Shown here one piece after another: positions 8,741-16,799 of a stretch of DNA of 64,000 nt (the first letter of the stretch is position 1; each line of letters opens with the position of its first letter). The position numbers and the translations under genes were made by a program. Source of the DNA: Allopusillimonas ginsengisoli (GTDB lineage Bacteria; Pseudomonadota; Gammaproteobacteria; Burkholderiales; Burkholderiaceae_B); NCBI RefSeq assembly GCF_004153455.1, contig NZ_SDQE01000002.1:1-64000 (forward strand). The letters run 5' to 3'. The notes under the pieces were generated by a model, which had not been told where the DNA came from, did no database searches, and saw only the letters and a program-made list of their open reading frames with translations.

Positions 8741-9594
8741 TGAGCTTGGCCCTCCCCAGCAAATACCCCCATTGGTCCGGCTGTACCCGAAACAGAAGAT
8801 TCATTGAGTGCCGTTCGAATGCTGCGCACTAATCCCATAAAGTTGGCCTCGTCCCGCATCTCAGCCCGACGCGGCCGGGATACGGGGATATTGATCACGT
8901 CAAGCACCCGGCCCGGGCGCGGTGCCATAATCACCACCCGATCGGACAGATAAACGGCTTCACTAATGTTATGGGTTACAAAGACGACCGTCTTGCGCCG
9001 CTGCGTCCAAAGGCGCAGAAGCTCGTCATTGAGGAGGTCACGTGTGAATTCATCGAGTGCGGCAAATGGTTCATCCATCAGCAGCACGTTCGGATCCGTG
9101 ACCAAAGCTCGCACGATCGACGCCCGTTGCTGCATACCACCAGACAACTCATGCGGGAAACGATCCTTAAATGCACTCAAGCCCGTCACCGCAAGCAGCT
9201 CATTGGCGCGCCGATGCACATCATCATCTAAGCTGTGCATAATGCGCGCGGGCAATAGCACATTTTCCAGCACAGTCTTCCAGCGAAGCAAGGTCGGTTT
9301 CTGGAAGGCGATGCTCACCGTCGGATCGCCAGCGTATATTGGATGATTATCAACAGTTACATTACCAGTAGTGGCGCTCAGCAAACCGCAGATCATCATC
9401 AACAATGTTGTCTTACCACACCCACTAGGCCCAACTAGACTAATGAATTCGCCAGGCGCAATCGACAGATCGACCGGAAGCAAGGCCTGTACGGGAGAGC
9501 TACCAGAGCGCTGATAGAGTTTGGAAGTATCGCGAATATCGATACGTCCACATATTCCTTTAACGGGTCCGGTAGCAAAAACGGAGGCTGTCAT
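8737..9594 (-). CDS. ABC transporter ATP-binding protein (SsuB/TauB type)
   Basis: A 285-residue ATPase with Walker A 'GPSGCGKTTLL', signature 'LSGGMQQRASIVRAL', Walker B 'VLLMDEPFAALD' and H-loop 'VVFVTHNISEAV'. It energises the adjacent permease. Start and stop overlap both neighbours as ATGA, so dehydrogenase, ATPase and permease are translated as one coupled block. Confidence 0.92.
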   Translation of the reverse strand: MTASVFATGPVKGICGRIDIRDTSKLYQRSGSSPVQALLPVDLSIAPGEFISLVGPSGCGKTTLLMMICGLLSATTGNVTVDNHPIYAGDPTVSIAFQKPTLLRWKTVLENVLLPARIMHSLDDDVHRRANELLAVTGLSAFKDRFPHELSGGMQQRASIVRALVTDPNVLLMDEPFAALDEFTRDLLNDELLRLWTQRRKTVVFVTHNISEAVYLSDRVVIMAPRPGRVLDVINIPVSRPRRAEMRDEANFMGLVRSIRTALNESSVSGTAGPMGVFAGEGQAQ

Positions 9595-10505
9595 AGGTGC
9601 TCCACCCTTCCGTTCAGGCCGAGTAAAGGCTGCAACCCCTGCACAGCGTCCCCTTGATAGGCGTAGAAACCGACGCCGCTTTTTTTCCCTAATTGGCCGG
9701 CGGCTACCAAACGTTCGAGAATAGCTGGGGCCCGATATTCTGGCTCTCCGGAGCGTGTCAACATACTGCGTAGATTATTGAGGCGAGCGTCGAGACCCAC
9801 TAGATCGGCCAGCTCCAACGGCCCCATTGGATGTCCATAGCCAAGCCGCATGGCTTTGTCGATGTCAGCCACTGAAGCCACTCCTTCTTCGACCAATCGC
9901 ATCGCTGCATTACCCAGAAGCAGACCTAACCGACTCGTAACGAAGCCAGGCACGTCGCGCACCACAATTGGATCCTTGCCCAGCCGTGCGCAGAGTGCCC
10001 TAGCATCTGCCACGGTCTCCTGCGAGGTCGCGGCACCAGTTACGATTTCAACGAGAGCCATCCGATGCACCGGGTTAAAAAAGTGCATACCGATTACACG
10101 ATCCGATCCTCCGCAGGCCTGGGCTAGCGTCGAAACACTCATAGTCGACGTATTACTCGCCAATAATGCATACTGGGGTGCACACGCATGTATCTGCGCG
10201 AAGATCTCGATCTTAGCCTGTTCAATTTCGGGAATTGCTTCGATTACAACATTAGCCTCGCGCACTGCTTCGGCCAAATTAGTACTACAGCGGAATGCCT
10301 CCAAGCCCGCAGCGGTCGAAACCACTGCCCGTTGGAGTCGACGCTCGATCGTCGTGCGCGCAGCTTCTAGGGCCTCCGGCGCCAAATCCACCAAAGTGGT
10401 CGCCAATCCCGCTTGTAAGGCCGCAGTCGCGATGCCGCGCCCCATGGTTCCTGCACCGATTACAACCAATCGTAAAGTCGGGGGATGAGTCGAAAAGTTC
10501 AACAA
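9591..10505 (-). CDS. 3-hydroxyacyl-CoA dehydrogenase
   Basis: A 304-residue NAD-dependent dehydrogenase that would oxidise a 3-hydroxyacyl-CoA, the step after the hydratase encoded in the same operon. The Rossmann motif is 'VVIGAGTMGRGIA' near residue 15; the family signature 'GMHFFNPVHRMALVEIV' with the catalytic His is near residue 140, and the C-terminal helical dimer domain has 'GYGHPMGPLELADLVGLD'. The likely start is a TTG at 10505 with GGAG upstream, an uncommon start codon. It is the first gene of the minus operon, 177 bases from the divergent regulator. Confidence 0.9.
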   Translation of the reverse strand: MLNFSTHPPTLRLVVIGAGTMGRGIATAALQAGLATTLVDLAPEALEAARTTIERRLQRAVVSTAAGLEAFRCSTNLAEAVREANVVIEAIPEIEQAKIEIFAQIHACAPQYALLASNTSTMSVSTLAQACGGSDRVIGMHFFNPVHRMALVEIVTGAATSQETVADARALCARLGKDPIVVRDVPGFVTSRLGLLLGNAAMRLVEEGVASVADIDKAMRLGYGHPMGPLELADLVGLDARLNNLRSMLTRSGEPEYRAPAILERLVAAGQLGKKSGVGFYAYQGDAVQGLQPLLGLNGRVEHL

Positions 10506-10603
10506 TTTCTTGGTCTCCTTTATGTTTGCTTACTGGCGCGCGGCGCATAGATGTCTGACCTTAACCGCGTATTCGCTCGTTATTATCGGAAAGTCGTTTA
10601 AAC

Positions 10604-10617
10604 ATCAGACGTCAGAT
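10604..10617. promoter_or_regulatory. Candidate FadR-type operator between the divergent arms
   Basis: ATCAGACGTCAGAT is palindromic at 12 of 14 positions. Related half-sites ATCAGAC or GTCTGA recur nearby at about 10553 and 10652, and a similar site ATCGGACGTCAT lies at 10765-10776. The spread of TCAGAC units around both promoters suggests binding by the adjacent GntR/FadR protein. This is inference from pattern alone. Confidence 0.45.
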
Positions 10618-10682
10618 TATCATCGATTTTTTAGCTTTGCAAGCTTGACTTATCAGACCTTTATAATTTAATCTTACACACT

Positions 10683-11504
10683 ATGAAAAAAACCATTCCA
10701 TTTCCGCTCGACGATGAAAAATATAATTCTGGGTTTGGGCCCAAGACATGCAGGCCTGATAATCATCGGACGTCATACCTTAGAAGCTCCGGCATTGGAA
10801 AAGTGACCGAGCGGGTGGTGCATGAGATCCGTGCCTACATTGAATCCAATAACCTGCAGCCTGGCGATAGACTTCCACCGGAGCGTTACTTCATCGAGCA
10901 GCTTAAGGTCAGCCGATCTTCACTACGCGAAGCCATGCGGGTGTTAACCACACTAGGTCTGGTGGAAGTTCGGCATGGCGACGGTACGTATGTAGCCGCG
11001 GCCACTGCAACTTGGAGAGCCTCATCGGTAGCAATTTTTGACGCGACCGAGGAAAACGCGCTACGCAATCTAGTCGAGACGCGGGTCGGCATTGAAATTG
11101 CAGTAGTAAATGCAGTGGTTCAGCGCGCCTCAGAGGAGGATTTCGATCGCCTTGAGCAATTGCTCGATCAACAAGCTGAAGAGATGACCAAGAATCCTTC
11201 TTACGCTTGGGAACCGCTAGAGTTCGAACTGGCGCTGATTGAGATCACTGGTAACACTTGGCTTTACGAGGTCGAATTGATGTTGCAGGACGCTTGGCGC
11301 TCATTATCAGGTGGGTTAAAGGCCAGTGTTGGTCGTTACGCCGAATGGCATAGCGAGCATCGCGCAATTTTGGCTTCGCTGCGCTCCCGTAACGTCACAC
11401 AGGCGCAGCGTTTGGTGATGGCGCATGTCAGTTTCGACCGTTTCGAAGCTGATTTGCAGGCACCGCGCACTCGCAGCGCCAAGGACCGGCCGAGCCGCGA
11501 TTAA
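10683..11504 (+). CDS. GntR-family regulator, FadR subfamily (FCD ligand domain)
   Basis: A 273-residue regulator. The winged helix-turn-helix begins near residue 40 ('VTERVVHEIRAYIES', 'LPPERYFIEQLKVSRSSLRE') and the all-helical FCD domain follows from about residue 120 ('LRNLVETRVGIEIAV'), with the usual D/H ligand positions toward the end ('EHRAILASL'). It is divergent from the 3-hydroxyacyl-CoA dehydrogenase operon and upstream of the enolase-superfamily gene, so it is probably the local pathway regulator. No good ribosome-binding site precedes 10683; GTG at 10803 is an alternative start that would place the palindrome at 10765 outside the gene. Confidence 0.85.
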   Translation: MKKTIPFPLDDEKYNSGFGPKTCRPDNHRTSYLRSSGIGKVTERVVHEIRAYIESNNLQPGDRLPPERYFIEQLKVSRSSLREAMRVLTTLGLVEVRHGDGTYVAAATATWRASSVAIFDATEENALRNLVETRVGIEIAVVNAVVQRASEEDFDRLEQLLDQQAEEMTKNPSYAWEPLEFELALIEITGNTWLYEVELMLQDAWRSLSGGLKASVGRYAEWHSEHRAILASLRSRNVTQAQRLVMAHVSFDRFEADLQAPRTRSAKDRPSRD

Positions 11505-11575
11505 AACAATTTAAAAATCAAGAATGATCGTCCATCTATGTCCATCTTTTCTTAAATATCAATTGAAGGAATCCA

Positions 11576-12742
11576 ATGAGCAGCATTACTGAATTAAAGC
11601 GCCAAACGTTAAACCCAGCCGATCTGAAAATCGAGCGTTTGGAGTTTATCCCAATACGAGTACCGCTGAAGCGCCGGTTCAAAGGCAGCCACTATTCAAT
11701 GACCTCGCGCTGTACCATCGTTACCCGCATTTATACGGCGGGTGGCTTAATCGGCGAAGCTTATAATGGCGATACTGATGCTGAGCAATCTGTTATTTTG
11801 AGCATTCTTCGCAATGAGATCGCGCCTAATATAATTGGCCGTTCAGCCCTTAATATCGAAGGGGCTTGGGAGGCTATGTTGCCTTCCACCTATGATATTT
11901 TACGTGACCGGTCATTATCACTGCAAGCCATCGCCTGTGTTGATACGGCGTTGTGGGATCTATTCGGTAAGGCGGTTGGCCTACCGCTGTTCCAGATTTG
12001 GGGCGGGTATCGTAATCGTCTGCAGGTAATCTGTATCGGTGGCTATTATGCTGCCGAGGGCGAGAACGAGGATGCCGAGATTACCAGGCAGATCGAAAAA
12101 TATTTGGAACTCGGATTCGGCGGCTGCAAATTCAAAGTTGGCGGACGTTCGCCCGAAGTCGATGCCCAACGCACTCGGCTAGCTCGTAAGATTGCCGGCG
12201 ATGATTTTGTATTAATGGTCGACGCTAATCAGGGTTATACACGGCAGCAAGCGATCCAATTCTGCCGTGCCACTGCTGACCTTAATTTACGTTGGTTTGA
12301 GGAGCCATGCCAATGGCTCAATGATCGCTTCTCGATGCGTGATGTCCGATTGGCAGCTGGTGTCTCTGTAGCTGCCGGTCAGAGTGAATCCACGCGGGCT
12401 GGCCAGCGCGATCTGATCGCTTCTGGCGCTATCGATGTCTGCAACGCCGATGCTAGTTGGATCGGTGGGCCAAGTGAATGGTTGCGTGTTGCTGCCATAG
12501 CATCAGCCTACGAAGTTCAGATGGGGCACCACGAAGAGCCGCAGGTCTCGGCCCACCTGTTGGCTTCTATTCCGCACGGAACCTATATCGAGACTTTCGA
12601 TCCGGACCGTGATCCAATCTTCTGGAACCTCATTGCTAATCGGCAGACTTTTGAGGGCGGGTACTATACCGTCCCTCAAGGACCGGGACTTGGCCTTGAG
12701 TTGGATTGGGAATACATCAATCGTTATAGGTCTGTGCAATGA
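11576..12742 (+). CDS. Enolase-superfamily enzyme (mandelate racemase/muconate lactonizing type)
   Basis: A 388-residue protein with the N-terminal capping domain and C-terminal barrel of the superfamily. Seen are 'GGCKFKVGG' (K-x-K base), 'LMVDANQGY' (first metal Asp), 'RWFEEPC' (second metal Glu), 'AAGQSES' in place of the more common GE third-ligand motif, and a His-rich 'MGHHEEPQVSAHLLASIP' near the end. The reaction would be an abstraction of the proton alpha to a carboxylate (racemase, cycloisomerase or dehydratase). GAAGGA precedes the ATG. It overlaps the next gene by four bases, so enolase-type and CoA chemistry share an operon. Confidence 0.85.
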   Translation: MSSITELKRQTLNPADLKIERLEFIPIRVPLKRRFKGSHYSMTSRCTIVTRIYTAGGLIGEAYNGDTDAEQSVILSILRNEIAPNIIGRSALNIEGAWEAMLPSTYDILRDRSLSLQAIACVDTALWDLFGKAVGLPLFQIWGGYRNRLQVICIGGYYAAEGENEDAEITRQIEKYLELGFGGCKFKVGGRSPEVDAQRTRLARKIAGDDFVLMVDANQGYTRQQAIQFCRATADLNLRWFEEPCQWLNDRFSMRDVRLAAGVSVAAGQSESTRAGQRDLIASGAIDVCNADASWIGGPSEWLRVAAIASAYEVQMGHHEEPQVSAHLLASIPHGTYIETFDPDRDPIFWNLIANRQTFEGGYYTVPQGPGLGLELDWEYINRYRSVQ

Positions 12743-13893
12743 GCACGGGCGTGGCTTTCGTGGGCGCCGCCGAGGCAGATCAGATCGGCGTGGTACCGGA
12801 CAAAAATGCGTTGCAGATGCACGCCGAAGCGGCACTAAATGCACTGACACACGCGAACCTCTCGTTGCGTGACGTCGATGCCCATTATACCTGCGGTGTA
12901 GATTTTATGCCCAGTTTGTTGGTAGCTGAGTACTTGGGCATCACGCCAAAAATCTCCGGTAGCAACTCGATCGGCGGATCATCATTTGTAGCCCATCTAC
13001 ACGAAGCGATACAAGCAATTCAATCAGGCATTTGCGAAGTAGCACTCATCACGCACGGGGAAACCCGTCGGTCCAACCGCAAGCGGAATATTCAGACGCG
13101 ACCGCACCACTTCGATCCTTGGTTGCCTGACTGGCAATGGGAACGTATCTACGGCGTCGAATCGCCACCGGCAGCTTACGCCCTCGCCGCCACTCGGCAT
13201 ATGCACGAATATGGTAGTACCAGTGAGCAAATGGCCGAGATCGCCGTAGCCACTCGCAAGTGGGCCGCGCTCAACCCGCGTGCATATCGGCGTGCCCCGT
13301 TGACTGTGGATGAGATCATGGAATCGCCGTGGCTAGTTTATCCCTTTCATCTTGCGGATTGCTGCTTGGTGACGGATTCGGGCGGGGCCGTTGTATTGAC
13401 CAGTACTAGCCGAGCGAGGCAGCTTGGAGTCCCAGTGGTCGAAGTGCTGGCCTCTGCCGTGGCCACTAGCCACTATCAAATTAGCCAGATGCCAAGTTTG
13501 ACGGAGACGCCGGCCAAGCGCACGGGTGCGGAGGTCTTCGCCCGGGCTGGATTGAAGCCATCTGATATCGACGTAGCCGAGTTATATGATTCCTTTACCT
13601 ATACAGTGCTGGTCACGTTGGAAGATCTCGGATTTTGCGCTAAAGGCGAAGGTGGCGCTTTTGTCTCTGGACAGCGAACAGCGCCTGATGGAAGTTTTCC
13701 ACTCAATACTAGCGGCGGTGGATTATCATACAACCATCCCGGAATGTTCGGTATGTATCTCATGATCGAGGCGGTACGCCAGCTACGCGGTGAATGCGGA
13801 CCACGCCAAGTGGCAGATGCTAAAACCGTACTGGTCAATGCTATGGGCGGTTATCTCTCTAGTGCAGCCACCGCTATTCTGGCGAGGATATAG
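12739..13893 (+). CDS. Thiolase-like protein (SCP-x/acetyl-CoA acetyltransferase type)
   Basis: A 384-residue thiolase-fold protein of the lipid-transfer/SCP-x branch, which cleaves or condenses acyl-CoAs in the cytoplasm. The typical 'PFHLADCCLVTDSGGAVVL' and C-terminal 'NTSGGGLSYNHPGMFGMYLM' with the catalytic His are clear. The N-terminal position where ordinary thiolases carry the acylated Cys reads 'NSIGGSSFVAHLHEA' with no Cys, a known trait of some members but one that leaves activity open. The gene overlaps the enolase-superfamily gene (ATGA) and is followed after two bases by its zinc-ribbon partner. Confidence 0.85.
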   Translation: MSTGVAFVGAAEADQIGVVPDKNALQMHAEAALNALTHANLSLRDVDAHYTCGVDFMPSLLVAEYLGITPKISGSNSIGGSSFVAHLHEAIQAIQSGICEVALITHGETRRSNRKRNIQTRPHHFDPWLPDWQWERIYGVESPPAAYALAATRHMHEYGSTSEQMAEIAVATRKWAALNPRAYRRAPLTVDEIMESPWLVYPFHLADCCLVTDSGGAVVLTSTSRARQLGVPVVEVLASAVATSHYQISQMPSLTETPAKRTGAEVFARAGLKPSDIDVAELYDSFTYTVLVTLEDLGFCAKGEGGAFVSGQRTAPDGSFPLNTSGGGLSYNHPGMFGMYLMIEAVRQLRGECGPRQVADAKTVLVNAMGGYLSSAATAILARI

Positions 13894-13895
13894 GC

Positions 13896-14309
13896 ATGGC
13901 TATTTTTCCACAACCCATTATCTCCCCAAGCCCGGATGCCGTCGAATTCTGGGAAAGCGCGCGCGAACAGCGATTGATACTGCCATTTTGCAATGCTTGT
14001 CAGGCGCATTTTTTTTACCCTCGCTCAGGTTGCCCAAGTTGTGGTTCTCGCGATATAGCCTGGGTGCAAGCTAGCGGCCGCGGCGAAATATATTCATATT
14101 GCATTCACTACAGCACATCCATCCCCGAACTACGTAATGCAGTACCTTTTGTTACAGCCTTAGTTACTCTGGAGGAAGGGCCGCGCATGATGACTTGCTT
14201 GGTAGATGTTGAACCTGAACCTATGGCAGTCCATTGCGGAATGGCAGTGGAGGTTACCTTTGTTAAATCTACGAACGGTTTTATGGTACCAATGTTCCGT
14301 CCGACTTAG
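13896..14309 (+). CDS. OB-fold/zinc-ribbon protein (DUF35 type), thiolase partner
   Basis: A 137-residue protein with an N-terminal rubredoxin-like zinc ribbon, two CxxC pairs in 'CNACQAHFFYPRSGCPSCG', and a C-terminal OB-fold ('GRGEIYSYCIHY', 'VTALVTLEEGPRMMT'). Proteins of this family form complexes with thiolase or SCP-x-like enzymes and are usually encoded next to them, as here. It is the last gene of the plus arm; the next 190 bases hold no gene I can support, followed by an IS3 element. Confidence 0.88.
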   Translation: MAIFPQPIISPSPDAVEFWESAREQRLILPFCNACQAHFFYPRSGCPSCGSRDIAWVQASGRGEIYSYCIHYSTSIPELRNAVPFVTALVTLEEGPRMMTCLVDVEPEPMAVHCGMAVEVTFVKSTNGFMVPMFRPT

Positions 14310-14502
14310 CTAGTGGTCATCGATAATAGTTGGAGCATGTGTAGCAGGGATTCTATAGCGTCAAGCCTGGCACGGGATCGGATATGCTACGGCAGCTGTG
14401 CCCGAAAGCGGGCAACAGGCGGATAATCTGTATATTTCGCATCTGGCATACCGAACTGAACCGAGAAGCGCTTGTTGTTTGATGGTTAGGCGCTTTTGAT
14501 GT

Positions 14503-14521
14503 TGCCCCTGAATTTTGTAGC
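14503..14521 (+). repeat. IS3 element inverted repeat, orfB side
   Basis: TGCCCCTGAATTTTGTAGC pairs with the opposite end over TGCCCCTGAAT and GTAGC, differing in three bases between them. Confidence 0.75.
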
Positions 14522-14535
14522 TCTCAGTTCGAGGG

Positions 14536-15408
14536 TTATGCGGCCATTTTATGCTGACCCGCATGCCAGCTTTTCTCGTAATCCATAGGGCTCACATACC
14601 CTAGACTCGAATGAAGCCGTCTGTGATTATAAAAGGCGATCCAGTCCATCACGGCCCGAATTGCCTCCTGGTGAGTGTCGAACTTTCTCCCGTAGAGACT
14701 GGCAGCTTTCAGGCGCGCCCAGAAGCTTTCGGTCGGGGCGTTATCCCAGCAGTCTCCTTTTCTGCTCATTGATGAACGGATTTGCCAGTCACACAAGGCG
14801 TGTTGGAATTCATGGCTGCAATACTGGCTGCCACGGTCGCTATGGAAGATCAGGTCTGCTGGCGGACGTCGCCCAGACCAAGCCATGGCCATAGCGTCTT
14901 TTACCAAGCTGGTCTGCATACGTGGCCTCATGTTCCATCCCACAACTTGTCGGCTAAACAGATCGATGACGGCTGCCAAATACAGCCAACCTTCTCCTGT
15001 GGGAATATAGGTGATATCGCCGCTCCAGAGCTGATTGGGCGCCTGGGGACTGAACTGGCGATTGACCAGGTTCGGCGCAATCGGCAATTTGTGTTTGCTG
15101 TCGGTGGTGAGCACGAATTTACGCTTCGTTCTGGCGCGTATGCCATGGCGCTTCATCAATACACGCACCCGTTCCTTTCCCACCCGAATTTCTCGACTAC
15201 CCAGTTCCTTGTGCATACGCGGCCATCCATATTCTTCTTTGACTTCAGCGTGAATAGCTCGAATATTGGCCAGGATGCATTCATCGCTAAACCGGCCCGC
15301 GCAGCCCGCTGGCGGCCTCTGGCTGCGACGACGCCGCCAGTTGAAGAATCCGCTGTCGCTGACATCGAGCACTGGACACATCGTCCGGATGGGCCAGTGC
15401 GCCTTCAT
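14536..15408 (-). CDS. IS3-family transposase OrfB (integrase core)
   Basis: A 290-residue protein with an N-terminal HTH_21-like region ('MKELGSREIRVGKERV'-type segment around residue 70) and the rve integrase core. Catalytic residues are visible as D in 'LWSGDITYIPTG', D in 'FHSDRGSQYCSHEF' and E in 'NAPTESFWARLK'. The start overlaps the orfA stop by four bases. No A6G-type slippery site lies in the overlap, so termination-reinitiation seems as likely as the frameshift common in this family. Confidence 0.92.
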   Translation of the reverse strand: MKAHWPIRTMCPVLDVSDSGFFNWRRRRSQRPPAGCAGRFSDECILANIRAIHAEVKEEYGWPRMHKELGSREIRVGKERVRVLMKRHGIRARTKRKFVLTTDSKHKLPIAPNLVNRQFSPQAPNQLWSGDITYIPTGEGWLYLAAVIDLFSRQVVGWNMRPRMQTSLVKDAMAMAWSGRRPPADLIFHSDRGSQYCSHEFQHALCDWQIRSSMSRKGDCWDNAPTESFWARLKAASLYGRKFDTHQEAIRAVMDWIAFYNHRRLHSSLGYVSPMDYEKSWHAGQHKMAA

Positions 15409-15740
15409 TTCTTGAACCCAGGCGTACCTTGCAGCGTGTCCTGCGCAAAGTACGCCGCCGCTTTTTTTGCGATATCGCGCTCCATCGTCAGCCGAGCATT
15501 CTCGGCCCTCAGGCGCGCAATTTCCATCTGTTCCGGTGTCACTGTGTTTTCCGGCTTCTGGGCACTACCCGGCCCACCCATTTCTCCACGTGCATGCTGG
15601 CGTACCCAATTGCTCAAGCTGGCCTTCGGTATGCCCAGCGTTCTGGCCACTGACGCGATGGATTGCCCCCCAGTAACCTGCCGGACACCCTCCTGCTTGA
15701 ATTCCAATGTGTATCTGCTACGCGATTGATAATCTGACAT
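15405..15740 (-). CDS. IS3-family transposase OrfA
   Basis: A 111-residue protein with a helix-turn-helix ('GGQSIASVARTLGIPKASLS') and a C-terminal leucine-zipper-like coil ('EIARLRAENARLTMERDIAK'). It gives DNA binding and multimerisation to the OrfAB transposase. Confidence 0.92.
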   Translation of the reverse strand: MSDYQSRSRYTLEFKQEGVRQVTGGQSIASVARTLGIPKASLSNWVRQHARGEMGGPGSAQKPENTVTPEQMEIARLRAENARLTMERDIAKKAAAYFAQDTLQGTPGFKK

Positions 15741-15777
15741 CTTCTGCTCCTTGGTTCCAATTTAAATCGGAACTAAG

Positions 15778-15797
15778 GGCTACGTCATTCAGGGGCA
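15778..15797 (-). repeat. IS3 element inverted repeat, orfA side
   Basis: Read on the minus strand it is TGCCCCTGAATGACGTAGCC, matching the other end except for three bases. Confidence 0.75.
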
Positions 15798-15868
15798 AGG
15801 TCATTCTGAAGATGCTTCAGATATGAAACTCATGCCTGTTGTTCCTGAGACGTTGTTGTGCTGACTTC

Positions 15869-16630
15869 TCAAGCGAACCCCCCGTTGGCTCGAAGAACCT
15901 GGCCATTGATCCAACTGCCATCGGCGCCCACAAGAAAGGACACCGCCCGCGCGATGTCTTCAGGCGTCCCCAACCGTTCCAGCGGTGCGATCTTGCTGAG
16001 CCGAAGGACATCCTCGTTGCTCTTTCCCTTGAGAAACAGGTCGGTAGCAACGGGACCCGGGGCTACCGCGTTGACCGTAATACTGCGGCCTCTCAGCTCA
16101 TTGGCCAGCACACGGATCAAACCCTCAACGCCTGCCTTCGCTGCGATATAAGGACCGTACTCGGGAAAGGATTTGGCGATCACACTGGATGACAGGGCAA
16201 CAATGCGCCCACCTGCCTGCATATATTGGGCTGCATTTCCCAAGACGAGAAAAGCTCCCCGAAGGTTCGTTTGAATGATGCGATCGAAGATATCGATGCT
16301 TTCGGGAGCAATCGGACCGAGCTGCATCACACCAGCGCTGTGCACAACCACCGAGATAGAACCGAAGGCTTGCGTGGCCGTGTCAAAAAGCCTCTTTACA
16401 TCATCATGCTGAGATACATCCGCCTGTATCGCGATCGCTTCACCACCCAGCGCCTGAATATCGGAGACGACTTTCTGAGCTGCCGATGTGTTGCCTGAGT
16501 AATTGACGACCATTTTGAATCCATCAGCGGCTAAGCGCAGCGCGATGGAATGACCTATACCCCGGGAGGCTCCCGTTACGATAGCAGTGGGGACGATTGG
16601 TATTGAGGATGAAGACTTGGTAGTGCTCAT
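15869..16630 (-). CDS. SDR-family oxidoreductase
   Basis: A 253-residue classical short-chain dehydrogenase/reductase. Cofactor motif 'TGASRGIGHS' near residue 20, 'HSAGV' (variant of NNAG), active-site Ser region 'VALSSSVIAKSFPEYGPYIAAKAG' in shorter form S...Y-x3-K, and C-terminal 'WINGQVLRANGGFA'. AAAGGAAA precedes the ATG. It is divergent from a LysR gene 169 bases away, the common layout for a regulator and its target; substrate unknown. Confidence 0.9.
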   Translation of the reverse strand: MSTTKSSSSIPIVPTAIVTGASRGIGHSIALRLAADGFKMVVNYSGNTSAAQKVVSDIQALGGEAIAIQADVSQHDDVKRLFDTATQAFGSISVVVHSAGVMQLGPIAPESIDIFDRIIQTNLRGAFLVLGNAAQYMQAGGRIVALSSSVIAKSFPEYGPYIAAKAGVEGLIRVLANELRGRSITVNAVAPGPVATDLFLKGKSNEDVLRLSKIAPLERLGTPEDIARAVSFLVGADGSWINGQVLRANGGFA

Positions 16631-16721
16631 GATCGTTTCCTTTAATCAGATAAGATGAAACAATGTGTGCGACCTGAATCCTTCTCATCTGAATCATCGA
16701 GTTGGCAGATCACAGAATGCA

Positions 16722-16733
16722 TGATAGCTATCA
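16722..16733. promoter_or_regulatory. Candidate LysR operator
   Basis: TGATAGCTATCA is a perfect 12-base palindrome in the spacer between the divergent SDR and LysR genes, 66 bases before the LysR start. Its position fits a LysR-binding site; not proven. Confidence 0.4.
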
Positions 16734-16799
16734 GCCGTCACCGCATAAATGACATGAAATTGCCTTGTTAATTCAAAAGTCCTCAACAATAGGATCGTT

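Larger units (their letters stand above)
14503..15797 (-). mobile_element. IS3-family insertion sequence, apparently complete
   Basis: About 1295 bases bounded by imperfect inverted repeats starting TGCCCCTGAAT, with orfA and orfB intact on the minus strand. Ends follow the IS3 rule TG...CA. The flanking bases (GATGT on the left, AGGTC on the right) do not form a clear short target duplication, which suggests a later rearrangement at one side or old age. Confidence 0.85.

Noticed and set aside
14310-14502. Possible gene fragment between the zinc-ribbon protein and the IS3 element
   Set aside because: Short frames in both directions give no recognisable protein; minus-strand pieces such as 'FGMPDAKYTDYPPVARFRA' could not be assigned.
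15395-15415. Programmed -1 frameshift between IS3 orfA and orfB
   Set aside because: The overlap lacks a run such as A-AAA-AAG; the sequence is CAAGAAATGA, so stop-start reinitiation fits better.
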